Origin: Paramicrosporidium saccamoebae
Lineage: Eukaryota; Rozellomycota
DNA: 60,172 bases
Direction: 5' to 3'
NCBI GenBank assembly: GCA_002794465.1
Contig: MTSL01000112.1
Location: forward strand, 1-60,172
The notes beneath the pieces are model-generated. The model was not told where the DNA came from. It saw only the letters and a program-made list of their open reading frames with translations, and did not search any database. Made by a program: the position numbers and the translations under genes. Within the stretch, counting starts at the first letter, position 1; each line of letters starts with the position of its first letter. Below, in pieces: positions 29,104 through 40,272 of this stretch.

Positions 29104-30978
29104 ATGGTGGAACGTCGTCTCAGCACTGCTCCGTTTCAAGCACCAACAATGCCATCTGCGGCCCCACGCATGTCACTTGCTGGGCCAAGACAGAGTCTGG
29201 GCCCTTCCCGAGTGCGAGGCTCCAATGTTGGAACTGCTGTCTCAGAGTTGGCGGGGATGTCGATTGGCACAGAACAGCGCAAGTTGTCGCTTGGCAGAAG
29301 CTCTCTGGATCCTCGAGAATCGCTTAATCGTCGTTCTAGTGCATTTGGAAAGAATCTGGCCGGGACTTATGCCGGTGGCAAGGACCCGCGTCCTATTCGC
29401 GAAAAGTCCTATCAGCTTGAGGTTATCAAAAATCTCATCAACTTTCTTGCAAAGTCCGGATATCCGCACCCGATATCGCAAAAAATCTTAACTGCACCGA
29501 GTGCAAAGGATTTTCAGAACATTTTTAAATTTTTGTACGCCCAACTGGATCCTGGATACGATTTCGGCAAAAAGTTTGAGGATGAAGTACCACTAGTGAT
29601 GAAGGGGCTGAGGTATCCATTTGCAGGTGAGATTAGTAAAAGCCAGTTGTATGCGTGTGGGTCAATGCACGCTTGGCCAGGCCTTCTTGCAATGTTGGGA
29701 TGGATGGTCGACTTGGTCAACTGTTGCGACATTCTGCATGCCCAATTTGAGACTGAGCCTTCTGATATGACTGATTTGCCTGGAAGCACCCAAACGACTG
29801 CTTCCGAAAAGGTGTTCTTTGATTATCTGTGCAAATCGTACAAGCTGTTCTTGGCCGGAAGTGACAATTTTGATCCGCTCATATCCGAATTGGGGGCCAG
29901 TTTTGAACGACGCAATGAAGTTGTCTATCAAGAGGTCGAACAGTTAAGTCGGGTGGTAGAAGAGGAGGAGGCAGAATATCAAATGTTAATCACCGAGGAA
30001 CCGCCACTTGCTAAAGCTCAGCGGGAACAATCCATCTATAAGGGAGACATTGAAAAGTTTCGAAAATTCATCAGCCACCTTGAGGTGAAGCGCACCAAGT
30101 TTGACGAGGTGATCAGAAACACTATTAACGACGTTGAGATCTGCGAGAGGGAATTGGAGGAACATGAGATGCTCCGAGCTACTCTTCAGGCTCAGGTGGA
30201 AGCCCAGGACATTTGCCCGGAGGATATTGATCGCATGAATTCTGACAAAGAGCAGCTTGTCAAGACCTTGGAGTCACTCAGTCAGACTAAAGAGGAAGCC
30301 AACAAAGTGTTTTGGGAGCGCGAGCTTTTGGTCCAGAAAAAGCTGGATGCAGTGGAAAAGCTTGTACAAGAATACAACTACTCGGGAGAGCAGATTGCAG
30401 TCATTCCTCAGGAGGCAGTCAATTCCAAGGGGCTTTCTCTGGAGTTGGCTTTCAACCCTCACGCCACCCGTGCCGACCAGCTTGTCAACTTGGACATTCG
30501 CACTCAGGTTCATCCCAGTTTTAATTCCTTGCGCGAAGAGTGCCATGCAATGATACATCAGGCCCAGGACCAACTATTATCGCTACAGGAAGCACTGGAT
30601 AAGCTGAATGAGGCATGCAATGACAAGATTGAAGAGCTACGAAGCAATGAGAAGAAGATTGAGCGAACAGTCCAATCATACCTTGAAGAGAAGGAGTCTT
30701 GTGCAGTCGAAAACAAAAAGACTGACGAAGAAGCCGAGTTGCTTGAGCAAACGATTCAAAAGTTGCGATCTGATATTTCTTCACATTCCATCATGTCGCA
30801 ACAGCGCCTACAACGTGCCACTGTCGAGTATGATCAGCTTGTTACAAATGTCGCTAGCGAAAAGGAACGTATTGGGACCGACATGTATCGTCTTCTCGAA
30901 GAATTAATCAACTTTAAAACTCATGTGGAATCGTCCCTTGAGGACCTGGAGCAAGCCTTTGGTCGCGAAGATTTGTAG
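29104..30978 (+). CDS. NDC80: Outer kinetochore protein NDC80 (HEC1)
   Basis: 624 aa from ATG 29104, intronless. The basic, Ser/Arg-rich N-terminal tail (~1-75) is the Aurora-B-target type. A calponin-homology domain follows (~80-215: DPRPIREKSYQ, INFLAKSGYPHPIS, FLYAQLDPGYDFGKKFEDEVP, GSMHAWPGLLAMLGWMVDLV). The rest is long coiled coil (~270-620) with a break near 'YNYSGEQIAVIP', where the family loop lies. NDC80 binds microtubules as part of the NDC80-NUF2-SPC24-SPC25 complex. Confidence 0.96.
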   Translation: MVERRLSTAPFQAPTMPSAAPRMSLAGPRQSLGPSRVRGSNVGTAVSELAGMSIGTEQRKLSLGRSSLDPRESLNRRSSAFGKNLAGTYAGGKDPRPIREKSYQLEVIKNLINFLAKSGYPHPISQKILTAPSAKDFQNIFKFLYAQLDPGYDFGKKFEDEVPLVMKGLRYPFAGEISKSQLYACGSMHAWPGLLAMLGWMVDLVNCCDILHAQFETEPSDMTDLPGSTQTTASEKVFFDYLCKSYKLFLAGSDNFDPLISELGASFERRNEVVYQEVEQLSRVVEEEEAEYQMLITEEPPLAKAQREQSIYKGDIEKFRKFISHLEVKRTKFDEVIRNTINDVEICERELEEHEMLRATLQAQVEAQDICPEDIDRMNSDKEQLVKTLESLSQTKEEANKVFWERELLVQKKLDAVEKLVQEYNYSGEQIAVIPQEAVNSKGLSLELAFNPHATRADQLVNLDIRTQVHPSFNSLREECHAMIHQAQDQLLSLQEALDKLNEACNDKIEELRSNEKKIERTVQSYLEEKESCAVENKKTDEEAELLEQTIQKLRSDISSHSIMSQQRLQRATVEYDQLVTNVASEKERIGTDMYRLLEELINFKTHVESSLEDLEQAFGREDL

Positions 30979-31019
30979 GGCAATTGGCGATAGTTGTTGT
31001 GTTTTCAAGTGGATTAGAT

Positions 31020-31150
31020 AATGGTATCTGTGTCTGCATGATGTAATAGAGTCCATATCTATCCCAACTAGTGTCTATCTGAATTAGTGCCTCATTCTCG
31101 TCCGTGTCTATCCGAATTAGCACTTTACTCTCGTCTGTGATAATCATTCC
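31020..31150. repeat. Short ~33-nt tandem repeat behind NDC80
   Basis: Between NDC80 and TRM8 the motif 'GTGTCTATCTGAATTAGTG' recurs with changes (31065-31095, 31100-31130, and a weaker copy near 31050). The 230-nt spacer shows no gene. It lies downstream of both convergent genes. Confidence 0.5.
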
Positions 31151-31208
31151 ACTGGGCGGCTTGTTTACTACGCCAATAAACCACCCATCGGATCTAGTCT
31201 AGTGATAT

Positions 31209-31982
<774 letters not shown>

Positions 31983-32004
31983 CTAGCCCCGGACGGCAAG
32001 TGCC

Positions 32005-33315
32005 ATGTCGAGGCTTGAGGTATTCACACCTCCATCTCAGAAGCCTCGACGCGAGCTTGCGTTGGTGCACGCTAGACCTGTTCATGTGATTAACTCGGCA
32101 TCTCCATTTTCAAAGGACTCGGAAGATCAAAATTATCGCGGATTTCTTCATTTAGCAATTCTGCTTCTTGTTGTCAACATGCTGCGTCTTATGGTGGAGA
32201 ATTTTCAAAAATATGGCGTTTTGCTGTCCATTCCCGGGCGAGATGTTCCACTTTCGGACTTATTATGCTGCTGTTGTGCTGTGATGACTCTGTGGGTGAA
32301 TATTGTCGTGTCGTATGTTCTCGAAAGGGCCGTAGTCCACACGCCTTGGTTGGGAGGGTCCAAATTGTACGCGGGGGTGATCTTTGTCAATGTTACTGCG
32401 TTGCTGCTAATCCCTGCATTCATTGTCTGGACTCACATGTACCATCCACTCCTCGGTTCTCTTGCAATGTCGTTATCCATCATTCTTTGTATGAAAATCA
32501 TCTCTTATCATGTGGTTAATGCCGAGCTGCGTCAAAGATGGAAGGAGAGGGTTGGTGAAGATCCATATCCGGGTTGTCCCTACCCGCAGAATATCACCCT
32601 CAGAAATGTCGCCTATTTCTGGGTTGCTCCCACTCTATGCTATCAATCAACTTATCCTTTAATTGAAGCGTTCCGTCCAAAGTTTTTCATAAAACGCCTG
32701 GTTGAACTTGGGGCAGCATTAGCAATGATCCACATTTTGACCGAACAATATGCGATCCCAACCGTGAAGAACTCTATGAAGCCGATCAATGAGCTGAATT
32801 TGATGGGAATGATTGAACGCTTATTGAAATTGTCAATATCAAGTCTTTACATTTGGTTACTGGTTTTCTATGCGCTCTTCCATTCCTTCTTGAATGCCTT
32901 TGCTGAGCTTGTTCGCTTCGGAGACCGCATGTTCTATAAATCGTGGTGGAATGCCAAGTCATTCGAGGAGTACTGGCGTCTTTGGAATGCGCCAGTCCAT
33001 CAATGGCTAAAGAGGCATATTTATTCTCCCATGAGAGCACAGGGCTGGTCTAGCTCCACATCCCAGGCGTCAATCTTTGTCATTTCCGCAATGGCGCATG
33101 AACTTCTTGTCGGCGTCCCCACCCATGTTCTTGAGGGATGGGCATTCTTTGCCATGATATTTCAGATCCCATTAGTCGCCGCCACTGGCTGGTTTACGAG
33201 ACTCAAGCCCAACTCGAGTGCTGGAAACTTTTTCTTTTGGATTTGCTTCTGTATCGTGGGCCAGCCAATGATCGTCTTACTGTATTATCGCTCTTGGATC
33301 AATAGAGTATTGTAA
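32005..33315 (+). CDS. DGAT1: Diacylglycerol O-acyltransferase 1 (MBOAT family)
   Basis: 436 aa from ATG 32005, intronless. About eight to nine membrane spans. MBOAT marks: the FYKSWWNAKSFEEYWRLWN block near 310-330 (acyl-CoA binding FYxDWWN type) and the catalytic His in SAMAHELLVGVP near 363. The C-terminal GxxWxxN-like FFFWICFCIVGQP span also fits. DGAT1 makes triacylglycerol in the ER; sterol O-acyltransferase is the alternative, but the FYxxWWN context and length favour DGAT1. Confidence 0.9.
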   Translation: MSRLEVFTPPSQKPRRELALVHARPVHVINSASPFSKDSEDQNYRGFLHLAILLLVVNMLRLMVENFQKYGVLLSIPGRDVPLSDLLCCCCAVMTLWVNIVVSYVLERAVVHTPWLGGSKLYAGVIFVNVTALLLIPAFIVWTHMYHPLLGSLAMSLSIILCMKIISYHVVNAELRQRWKERVGEDPYPGCPYPQNITLRNVAYFWVAPTLCYQSTYPLIEAFRPKFFIKRLVELGAALAMIHILTEQYAIPTVKNSMKPINELNLMGMIERLLKLSISSLYIWLLVFYALFHSFLNAFAELVRFGDRMFYKSWWNAKSFEEYWRLWNAPVHQWLKRHIYSPMRAQGWSSSTSQASIFVISAMAHELLVGVPTHVLEGWAFFAMIFQIPLVAATGWFTRLKPNSSAGNFFFWICFCIVGQPMIVLLYYRSWINRVL

Positions 33316-33432
33316 ATGTACGTAGCATGCTTTGATTGGTTCATATTCCGAGTGGCCGTTTCAATTTCGACCAATTATTCGGGTCTGTACTATTTAAGTG
33401 TTTCTACCCGCACCAAGGCCCATCGTGTTGTC

Positions 33433-33843
33433 ATGATTGCAGAAAAGGCGGAACAAACCACATCGGATCTGGATCATATCATTGAATTATCAATCCTCAA
33501 GGTCCGAAGAATGCAGATCACGGGCGTACGAGAGGAGAGACAGCGGTTGTTGGTTCTAGAGACGCTTCACCAATGCATCACACAGAAGATTGAAGAAATG
33601 TATGAGAAATGCGGTGAAGATGGGATGGACCGAGCCAGCGCGTTCCTTACAGTCTTGCATGAGGCGATTCGTAAATTAGGATTAAGCAGGCTTGTTCGAT
33701 TCGGTATCACACTCCCCGAAAATGAAAATGAATATCCCCGTCTAAAGCTGCCCATTTCGAGGAAGCTGCGCGACTTTACAGGTATTCAAGGTGCGTTGAA
33801 TGAATCTTCTCTGAAGGAAACACCAGAGGCCGTAGAGAATTAA
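33433..33843 (+). CDS. Orphan small helical protein
   Basis: 136 aa from ATG 33433. The frame is open from ~33316 after the DGAT1 stop, but that part overlaps the presumed promoter. Not recognised: predominantly charged helices (DLDHIIELSILKVRRMQI, CITQKIEEMYEKC, ASAFLTVLHEAIRKLGL) and a short basic LKLPISRKLRDF stretch near the end. Possibly a subunit of a larger complex. The stop is in TAATAAA, supporting a real transcript end. Confidence 0.55.
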   Translation: MIAEKAEQTTSDLDHIIELSILKVRRMQITGVREERQRLLVLETLHQCITQKIEEMYEKCGEDGMDRASAFLTVLHEAIRKLGLSRLVRFGITLPENENEYPRLKLPISRKLRDFTGIQGALNESSLKETPEAVEN

Positions 33844-34180
33844 TAAATTTCTGTCTTTGAGATACAACATCGGGGCTTTGTATATTGGAAACTGAGAGAG
33901 AGAGGGCACGTTGTGTGGTAGATCGGACGGGAAGAGGATTTGTTTGCTATTAGTCCAACGATCCAACGTCAACTTTTATACACAGTTACAATAGAGCGGC
34001 ATTCTAGTAACGAACCTGCTGATCAATCCGCTCAATAGCGAGTATTTATGCGGTCCAGGGTTTCCAAAAAGTCTTGGTTCCAACCGCTCACAATACTGCT
34101 TTACTAGCAAAAAGACCAGGGTAAGGTGCTTTTGGTGATATCCTGACAAGCTGACGGGCTGTCGAGCTTGAATCACCGAA
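33844..34180. other. Spacer with a partial R1 element
   Basis: 337 nt upstream of importin-5. About 33925-33975 resembles a worn R1 fragment (GGACGGGAAGAGGATTTGTTTGCTATTAGTCC against the R1 block GGACGGGAAGGGGGTTGTTCACTGCTAATCC). No ORF, tRNA or other structure recognised; a (GA)n stretch (GAGAGAGAGAGG) lies near 33895. Confidence 0.4.
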
Positions 34181-37100
34181 ATGATTACAAATGAAGCTGT
34201 AGCGCAGCTACAACAAATCCTCGTGGGACTATCTTCCTCAGACAATTCGATTCGCGAGAAGCATGAACAGGCCTTTGAGCAAAACTGGATATCGCAACCA
34301 GAGGTTTTATTCCCAAGTCTTTGCATGGTGATCACAATGGACCAGACTCCTACTAGTCGCTCTTTAGCCGCCATCATTCTTCGTCGGGTGCTTGGAAAGA
34401 GTATTCCTGCCCCGACTGGAGGCAAGAATGTTCGTCTGTGGAGCACCCTGAGTGCTGACGCCCAAAAGAACTGCGGGGAGACACTGCTCAATTCGTGGAA
34501 AGGCGAATCTGTTAAAGAGGTACGTAACAAAATTAGCGACGCCATTGCTGAAGTTGCAAGGATAGTTAATTTGCACGAAGAATGGCCCCAGCTACTCACT
34601 CTGATATGGTCTGTGGACGTGTCACAGCCGAGCGAGCTTATTGAGAGCTCACTCCGTATCTTGGCTGCTGTCCCAGAGTGCATTCAGAACCAAAAGGGAG
34701 AATTGGTTGCCTCCTATCTGATTCAGTTTTTCAATCATGCCGAGGTCCAGGTTCAACTGGCTGCCGTCAAGGCCCTCTGTGCGGTTGTCTCTGTAAGCAG
34801 CGACGATAAGAAGCAAGCATATGCTAATATTGTCAATGGGATCCCCAATATCCTGGCCGCCTTTGCGCAAGCATCAGCGGAGGAGGCATTGACTGACTGC
34901 ATCCAATCAATTGTTGAAATGGCGGATGATTGTCCAAAGCTGTTCCGTCCTCAAGCCACCCGTCTTGCTCCCGTTCTTTGCGCCATTACTGACTGCAAAG
35001 AGGGGCAATTTGAGGACGATACACGCTCTGTTGCCCTCGAATTGCTTACCACGTTGGTTGAAGTGATCCCTGGAACATTTAAAAAGCAAAAGGAATTGAC
35101 AGGAACCGTTGTGATTCTGATATTAAAAATGATCAGCAGTGGCCTGGATGATGGCCAGGAATGGTATCAAATCACGCCTGATGATGAATTTGAGGAGGAG
35201 GATCTCTCGCTCACCGCCGAGGCTGCTCTTGATCGTGTTGCTATTGCCTTGGGTGGAAAGACTCTACTTCCTTCGCTCATGTCTTCGATTCCTGGAATGA
35301 TCCGTTCCTCAGAGTGGAAGCACCGCTATGGCGCTCTCCGTGCCATTGCCAATATGGCAGAAGGGTGTGCAGATTTGCTTGAGGATCGACTGGAGGAACT
35401 ATTGGGGCTTGTCTGGCCGTCCTTCAAAGATGCCCATCCCCGCGTCCAATATGCCGCTTGCCACGCGCTCGGACAATTATGCACAGATTTTGCTGGTCCC
35501 CTCCAGGAACATTTTGCACAGCAATGTCTGGCCAGCCTTGTGGGGGTGTTGGTAAGCAGTAACCAGCCTCGTGTTCAATGTCACGCTGCTGCGGCCCTCA
35601 TTAATTTTGCTGAAGGCGTCGATTCGGCTATTATTTCTCCCGTTCTCGATGGTTTGTTGGATCGTCTTGTTTCCTTACTCGGAACCAGCACGCTGTACCT
35701 CCAAGAGCAAGTCATTGCGTCAATGGCAGCATTTTCTTCCGCCTCGGGAGTCTCCTTTTCTCGTTTCCTTCCCCAGGTGATTCCATTGCTGATGAACTGT
35801 CTGACGAGCAACTTGGACAAGTCCTATCGCCAACTCCAATGTCGCGCGTTAGAGGCAGTGACGATGGTGGCCTTGGCTGTTGGGAAGGAGCATTTTCGTC
35901 CGTATTCCCAGCCGCTGCTTGATGTAATGGTCAAACTGCAGCAAGCAGAACACGACAGCGATGATTTGATTTTGGACTATTTGGCCCCTTCGTGGGTTCG
36001 TATTTGCCAGGTGCTGGAGACGGAGTTTTCTCCATTCATTCCCCTCGTCCTCCCGCGTCTTCTAAGCGATGCGGCTGCAGACCCTGACATTGCCGTCATT
36101 GATGCAGCCAATCCCACGGCTGAGGACGACTACGATCCCAACGAGTGGGAGTTTGCCACCATCCGTGGTCGTCGTCTTGGCATTCACACTGCAACTCTCG
36201 ACAACAAGTGCGCTGCCGTTGAAAATTTGGCAGTCTACATTGCTACATTGCAAAAGGACTTTGCCCCATTTGCTGAGCAGACCTTTAGCACTGTTCTCCC
36301 CTTAGTCTCCTTTACCATGCACGAAGGAGTTCAGTCGGCCTCAGTCGAAGCTCTGGCGTCGCTCATAAAGGTGGTTTATGAAGCAGGAAAGCCATCAAAC
36401 TTGGCTACTGTTAAATCCATGACACAGCAATCTTTGACTGCCATGCTTAGTCAGCTGCAAGAGTCGGGCGATTCCGAGGTTCTCGTGTCTATCCTCGATG
36501 CGATGGCTGATATCTGTAACATTTCTAGTGGAGAAATTTTACCGGAAGGTTTATTGTATCAGTCTTTTGATGCCATCAATGCGCTTCTAACGATCCTTAT
36601 GAGAAGCCAAAGTCGTTCATCTGCTCAGGTCGATGAAGATGAGGAAGATGACGAGGAGAAGCGGGCTGAGGATGACGAAAATGTCATGTATGGGATTACC
36701 CGTTTGGCCGCTGCCCTCTTTAAATGTTTCAAGGAAGCGTCTCTGGCCCCCTCAGAGACTTTGCTAAAGTTCTGCCTAGGCTGCATTATGCCCGGAAAGT
36801 CTGGATTGCTCCCACATAGACATGCTGCCCTATGTATTCTAGATGATTTGGTGCACTGGCTAGGCGTTCATACTTTTCCCATTCGGGACCATGTTGCGCA
36901 GTCATTTGCCAAAGGGTTGGTTGATGAGGATCCCGATAACCGCCAAGCTGCTGTTTTTGGCGTGGGAATGTGTTCCGAACATGCTCCTTCTGTGTATGAA
37001 CAGTTCTGTCGAGGTACTATTTGATTGGTTGGTGCTGACTAGTATAGAAATGCTTCCCTTGTTGCTAAAACTGATCAGCCACCCAGATAGCAAAGCCCCG

Positions 37101-37478
37101 AGTGTCATTACAGTCACGGATAATGCCATGTCGGCTGTGGCTAGAATATGCCAGGCTTATGGAGTAGACCTGAAGACAGTGTTGCCAATCTGGATCACTG
37201 GACTGCCAGTTACTCACGATGAAGCCGAAGCGCCCACAGTGTACAAGTGGCTTTTGACATTGTTAGGAAATGGTGACATCAGCGTCACTGATGAGCAAGG
37301 GACCCATATCTTGCGAGCGCTGGTTGAGGTGCTGGTAAAGAATTGTATTGCGGATCCGACTCTCAAAAATCAAATCAAATCTGCCGCAGCCTCCCTCCAG
37401 CAGCAACTCTCACCCGATCTCACCCAATCTGCCATTAGTGGTTTTACTCCCGAGCAGCTGGCAAAATTGAGCCAATAA
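34181..37478 (+). CDS. IPO5: Importin beta-3 / karyopherin Kap121 (IPO5)
   Basis: Two exons (34181..37013, 37048..37478), 34-nt intron, 1087 aa, matching IPO5/Pse1 length (~1090). HEAT repeats run throughout. Marks include ARIVNLHEEWPQLL (early repeats), EWYQITPDDEFEEEDL..AAEAALDRVA, HRYGALRAIANMAEGC, and an acidic loop DEDEEDDEEKRAEDDENVMYG near residue 825. The family imports ribosomal proteins and histones in a RanGTP-dependent way. The acidic loop is typical of the IPO5/RanBP6 branch. Confidence 0.94.
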
Positions 37479-37615
37479 TTCTTAATAAACATCCTGGATT
37501 CTGACTCTGGTCTTATTGGCTCAATTCTGGGACAGTTTAGGAAAGTGGCCAATAGGACAGCCTAAGGGAGAAACAAGGTGAAAAGGGCCGGCTCAGCGGT
37601 ACAGTGGTAGCAGAG

Positions 37616-38701
37616 ATGTCGGCCGAGTTGGAGAAAAATATTGGCGCTGCCCAGGCGCAAGCGGAAGCTTATCAGGATCAGATTCGACGCCAAAAGGAAC
37701 AGACGGCGGACACGACGATGGCCGAGTTCAGTCGAGATATTGCCCCACTACCGCGTAACCAAATGCGCGTTCGTCGAGTGCTAAAGGGACATTCCAACAA
37801 GGTCTACTCTGTAAATTGGGCACAAGACAGTAGCTCCCTGGTCACAGCGTCACAGGATGGGAAAATGATTGTGTGGGATCCCATGTCCGCTGACAAGGAA
37901 TACGCCATCACGCTGCGTTCATCGTGGGTGATGTGTTCGGCGTATTCTCCCAGTAGGAAAATGGTGGCCTGCGGAGGGTTGGACAATGCCTGCAGTCTGT
38001 ATGATCTCAGCAAGGTGGACGAAGCAATGGCAAATACTAAAAATGGCATCCCGGATATTGCTCCAACCAAGGAGTTTATAGGGCACATTGGCTTTATCGC
38101 AAGTGCACGTTTCTTGTCTGACTCTGAGCTGCTCACTTGCTCAGGTGATACGACTTGCATCATGTGGGATGTGGAAAGGGCGATCCCAAAGATCACCTTT
38201 AAGGGACATACCGCCGATGTCATGAATCTGGCGCTGTTGGCCGATCGCACAAATCCGGGATCAGCCAACACTTTTGTTACTGTTGGCTGTGATGCTACTG
38301 CTCGAGTTTGGGATATCCGATCAGGCCAATGTACGCGCATCTATGTGGGACACGACAGCGACATCAATGCTGTTGATTCTTTCCCCAATGGTGTTGCCTT
38401 TGCCACCGGTTCTGACGACCATTCCTGTAGAATGTACGATCTTCGCGCAGATCGCGAAATGATGCGATTCATCAAGCCTGAAATGTCCTCTTGTGTGACC
38501 AGTGTCTCCTTTAGCAAGTCAGGGAGAGCACTCTTTGTGGCCTATGACGACACGAATGTGATTGCGTGGGATACACTCAAAGCTACGCAAAGCGGTGTCC
38601 TGGCTGCTCACGAGGAGCGTGTAAGTAGTTTAGCCGTTTCCCCTGACGGGTCTGCCTTGGCCACGGCGAGTTGGGACTCTATGGTCAAGATTTGGGCATA
38701 A
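37616..38701 (+). CDS. Heterotrimeric G protein beta subunit
   Basis: 361 aa from ATG 37616, intronless. An N-terminal coiled coil (~1-45, AQAQAEAYQDQIRRQKEQ) for pairing with G-gamma is followed by seven WD40 blades: VLKGHSNKVYSVNWA, TASQDGKMIVWD, SGDTTCIMWDVE, TVGCDATARVWDIR, ATGSDDHSCRMYDLR, and the closing LATASWDSMVKIWA. This is the classical Gbeta layout, slightly longer than the animal 340 aa, like fungal Gbeta, and ending in ...KIWA as several fungal ones do. It implies cell-surface GPCR/pheromone- or nutrient-type signalling. Confidence 0.93.
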   Translation: MSAELEKNIGAAQAQAEAYQDQIRRQKEQTADTTMAEFSRDIAPLPRNQMRVRRVLKGHSNKVYSVNWAQDSSSLVTASQDGKMIVWDPMSADKEYAITLRSSWVMCSAYSPSRKMVACGGLDNACSLYDLSKVDEAMANTKNGIPDIAPTKEFIGHIGFIASARFLSDSELLTCSGDTTCIMWDVERAIPKITFKGHTADVMNLALLADRTNPGSANTFVTVGCDATARVWDIRSGQCTRIYVGHDSDINAVDSFPNGVAFATGSDDHSCRMYDLRADREMMRFIKPEMSSCVTSVSFSKSGRALFVAYDDTNVIAWDTLKATQSGVLAAHEERVSSLAVSPDGSALATASWDSMVKIWA

Positions 38702-38744
38702 ATCTAGTGATCTGAAATAAAGTAACTACCCTATTTACAAGTGT

Positions 38745-38985
38745 GGTGTTTGATCCGGTATATATCTGTCGCGTAGTGGTGGATAAATAGTATGGACTGT
38801 CAGGCGGAAAGGGGGGGGGGTTTGTTCACTGCTGATCCTAGAATAGTATGGATACACATCCCACTGTCCTCAAATACCCAGCAACTAATCAACCCTCTAC
38901 GTCAAATACCCGACTAATCAATCCTCTGCCTCTGCCTCTACGTCACATAACCAACTAATCAATCCTCTGCCTCTACTTTACATAT
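38745..38985 (+). repeat. R1 interspersed repeat with internal tandem units
   Basis: R1 copy: GTAGTGGTGGATAAATAGTATGG (~38773), a G10-12 run (~38812), TTGTTCACTGCTGATCC (~38822), AGAATAGTATGGATACACAT, then 2-3 tandem units of about 30 nt built on 'CAAATACCCGACTAATCAATCCTC' and 'CTCTGCCTCTACGT'. It fills most of the 38702-39135 spacer between the Gbeta and eS1 genes. The rest holds no gene. Confidence 0.8.
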
Positions 38986-39135
38986 CTGTGAGGTTGCAGC
39001 AGTGACCAAGAAAGCTGAAAGCAAGAGGATCAAGGTTTGATTTGCGGACACGTTCTTTGTAATACAGCCCCCCTTTCTTGACACTCACATGTATAATATA
39101 TCACTTTATTACGGCACGTCGCGATGATCCTATAC

Positions 39136-39963
39136 TTAGACAGAGTCGGCAGGGAGGGGCTCGCTCCAGGTGGCGTCGGCACCACGAGAAACCTTTGAGC
39201 CAGTCTCAGCAGATCCCTCAGTCTCAGTATGCAGCTCGAGGAGCTTTTGGAGGTCATACTTGGGCTGTTTAAGAATCTTCACCTTGTGGACACAGACGTT
39301 TTGAAGGGGATAGACGCTCTGGGCAGCCTTCTCAATCTCCTTGCCAATGGAATCGGGAATGAGCTTGGCAACAATTTCCTTCAGGTCACAGACGCTAATC
39401 TCGCGGGTCATAATGTCAAACATCTTCTTGCGGATAGCGCGGATCTGAGAGGACTGGGCATAGGAGGTCTTGCGGACCTGCTTTGGGCGTCGCTTGGTGA
39501 AGCCAATGCAGAAGGCACGGATGAGGTATCCATCAGTAGTCTTCACATCAACGTGGGCCTCAATCAGCGTCTGCCACTTCTTAACCATGGAACGGAGCTT
39601 GTCAGTGGTGTATGACATTCCGTGAAAGTTGGTAAGGCAAGCCTTTCCTTGGATCTCATCGACACGGAGGCGGAACTTGCGGAAAGCCTGGTCCTCGCTC
39701 TTGGTGTTCAGGTCTCCAAGAGACATTTCCAAGACACGTCCACGGAGACCTTCCTCGGCACTCTTGAGTCCTTGGGTGCGGTTCACGAGGGTCTTTCCAA
39801 CGTTACGGACGGCGAACATGGCGGGTGCCTTGATGTCATACCAATCCTTGCGGGTGAACGGGTCCACAATCTTCTTCTTGAGACCCTTCTTGCCCTTCGA
39901 GAGGCGCTTATTCTTTCCCACAGCCTATATATTAATGGATGGATGACACCCTATGCATACCAT
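39136..39963 (-). CDS. RPS1: Small-subunit ribosomal protein eS1 (RPS3A)
   Basis: Two exons, complement(39961..39963, 39136..39924), 36-nt intron, 263 aa. The first coding exon is only the ATG; the second begins [14 protein letters not shown]. The family is unmistakable: [94 protein letters not shown]. eS1 sits on the 40S platform near the mRNA exit site. An intron directly after the start codon is a familiar arrangement in ribosomal protein genes. Confidence 0.98.
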
Positions 39964-40078
39964 TTTGCGGTTGGGTAAGTTCGAGGACCCTGGCCGGGGC
40001 TGGAGACCTCTCTTTGGCACCTTGGGATTGAGTCTTGTTTATTAGAATCTGTAAAGTTGTTACTAAGAGTCCTGTTGA

Positions 40079-40250
40079 GATGGGTGGGAAAACACACTTT
40101 TATTAAAGTATATGGCTTCTTTATAGGGGGCCATTCTTAGTATAACCGGACTGGACTGCGAGACCGCTATCTGGATCGGACTCACCAATAATAAGTGGAT
40201 ACTATTTATCAGGCCCGCCTGGTGGAATCCCTAGGCCTATCTGTATACGG
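40079..40250 (+). repeat. R2 interspersed repeat, copy 1
   Basis: The element contains TTTTATTAAAGTATATGGCTTCTTTATA, a GGCCATTCTTAGTATAAC-like block, CGCTATCTGGATCGGACTCACCAATAATAAGTGGATAC and TTTATCAGG. The same order recurs at 41612-41765, 50375-50530 and 56560-56790. It occupies the spacer upstream of eS1 and downstream of the orphan secreted-protein gene; nothing else is recognised in 39964-40272. Confidence 0.75.
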
Positions 40251-40272
40251 ACTCTTGCAGAATCAATACCCA

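Noticed and set aside
34364-36305. Several antisense ORFs inside importin-5
   Set aside because: Overlap a clear 1087-aa HEAT-repeat gene; no domains and no starts or poly(A) signals of their own.
39229-39978. Plus-strand ORFs of 105-128 aa across the eS1 gene
   Set aside because: Exact antisense of a highly conserved ribosomal protein; codon-bias shadows.
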